This document shows, piece after piece, positions 5,464-5,720 of a DNA stretch of 5,720 nt. Within the stretch, counting starts at the first letter, position 1. The number at the start of each line of letters is the position of its first letter. A model generated the notes under the pieces. The model saw nothing but the letters and a program-made list of their open reading frames with translations. It had not been told where the DNA came from and did not search any database. A program made the translations under genes and the position numbers. Source of the DNA: Phycisphaerales bacterium (GTDB lineage: Bacteria; Planctomycetota; Phycisphaerae; Phycisphaerales; UBA1924); contig DOJA01000088.1 in the NCBI GenBank assembly GCA_003511945.1, positions 1,392 through 7,111 of the forward strand. The letters run 5' to 3'.

Positions 5464-5720
5464 TTACCCGATGTTCATGGTCATCAGGAACTCGGCGTTG
5501 GTCTTGGCCTTCTTGAGGCGGTTCTTGAGCAGTTCCAGCGCCTCGACGACATTCATGTCGGCCAGCACCTTGCGGAGCCGGTAGGTGAGTTCGAGCTCCT
5601 TGGGGTCCAGCAGGAGTTCCTCGCGGCGCGTGCCGGAGGCGGAGACATCGATGGCGGGCCAGATGCGCTTCTCGACGAGCTTGCGGTCGAGGTGGAGTTC
5701 GCTGTTGCCGGTGCCCTTGA
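5464..5720 (-). CDS. rho: Transcription termination factor Rho, C-terminal part (5' end outside window)
   Basis: The last 84 codons and the TAA stop of Rho, the hexameric RNA-dependent ATPase that ends untranslated transcripts. The visible part aligns by eye with the end of E. coli Rho: KGTGNSELHLDRKLVEKR matches FKGTGNMELHLSRKIAEKR, followed by PAIDVSASGTRREELLL and LRKVLADM, ending in KAKTNAEFLMTMNIG. The Arg of SGTR (fragment residue 31) corresponds to the E. coli arginine finger Arg366. The RNA-binding domain and Walker motifs lie beyond the right edge. The marR gene follows on the same strand after a 155-nt gap with its own operator, so the two need not share a transcript. Confidence 0.96.
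   Translation of the reverse strand, partial: KGTGNSELHLDRKLVEKRIWPAIDVSASGTRREELLLDPKELELTYRLRKVLADMNVVEALELLKNRLKKAKTNAEFLMTMNIG

Noticed and set aside
4607..5584. Long open frames on the plus strand opposite the hydrolase, marR and rho genes
   Set aside because: Their translations are Arg/Gly-rich without domains, while the minus strand encodes clear families over the same bases. They result from high GC content.

Overview
The window is high-GC bacterial DNA. It most likely comes from the Planctomycetota, probably a Phycisphaerae-like lineage. The main clue is the C-terminal dockerin-like calcium-loop pair (GDANGDLTVDF... GDADADGFVDF...) on a secreted esterase-like protein, an arrangement very common in that group. 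This taxonomic call is inference. I find no mobile element, CRISPR array, tRNA or rRNA.

Layout from left to right. (1) Positions 1-226 are intergenic. They hold a good sigma-70-type promoter reading leftwards, followed almost at once by a 38-codon cysteine-rich ORF that may be a leader peptide for a gene outside the window. (2) Positions 227-1873 (minus) encode a secreted multidomain protein: signal peptide, SGNH-like esterase domain, DNRLRE/CBM96-like beta domain and a dockerin-like tail. (3) Positions 1874-2191 are a divergent intergenic region containing a promoter and a well-formed yybP-ykoY (manganese) riboswitch. (4) Positions 2192-3259 and 3249-3725 (plus) are a two-gene operon with overlapping ends: a TerC/Alx-family membrane protein and a small PGPGW-type membrane protein. 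(5) Positions 3750-4733 (minus) encode an exported alpha/beta hydrolase with an aspartate nucleophile. (6) Positions 4808-5308 (minus) encode a MarR-family repressor. (7) Positions 5464-5720 (minus) are the C-terminal 84 codons of transcription termination factor Rho, cut by the window edge.

Two regulatory circuits can be read directly. The TerC operon is preceded by an RNA with the conserved GGGGAGUAGC and GGCAAGACC strands of the manganese riboswitch, and a TTGACC-N17-GATCAT promoter is placed so that transcription would begin at the first base of helix P1. This makes the PGPGW protein a candidate member of a manganese-export or metalation unit. Separately, the MarR gene and the hydrolase gene each have a copy of the same 18-bp inverted repeat just upstream (TCCATGCTGATGCATGGA and TCCATGTATATGCAAGGA, 14 of 18 identical). 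The simplest reading is that MarR represses both itself and the hydrolase.

Most of the window is recognisable. The points most worth a second look are the riboswitch-controlled TerC-PGPGW pair, the MarR-hydrolase operator pair and the cysteine-rich short ORF at the left edge.
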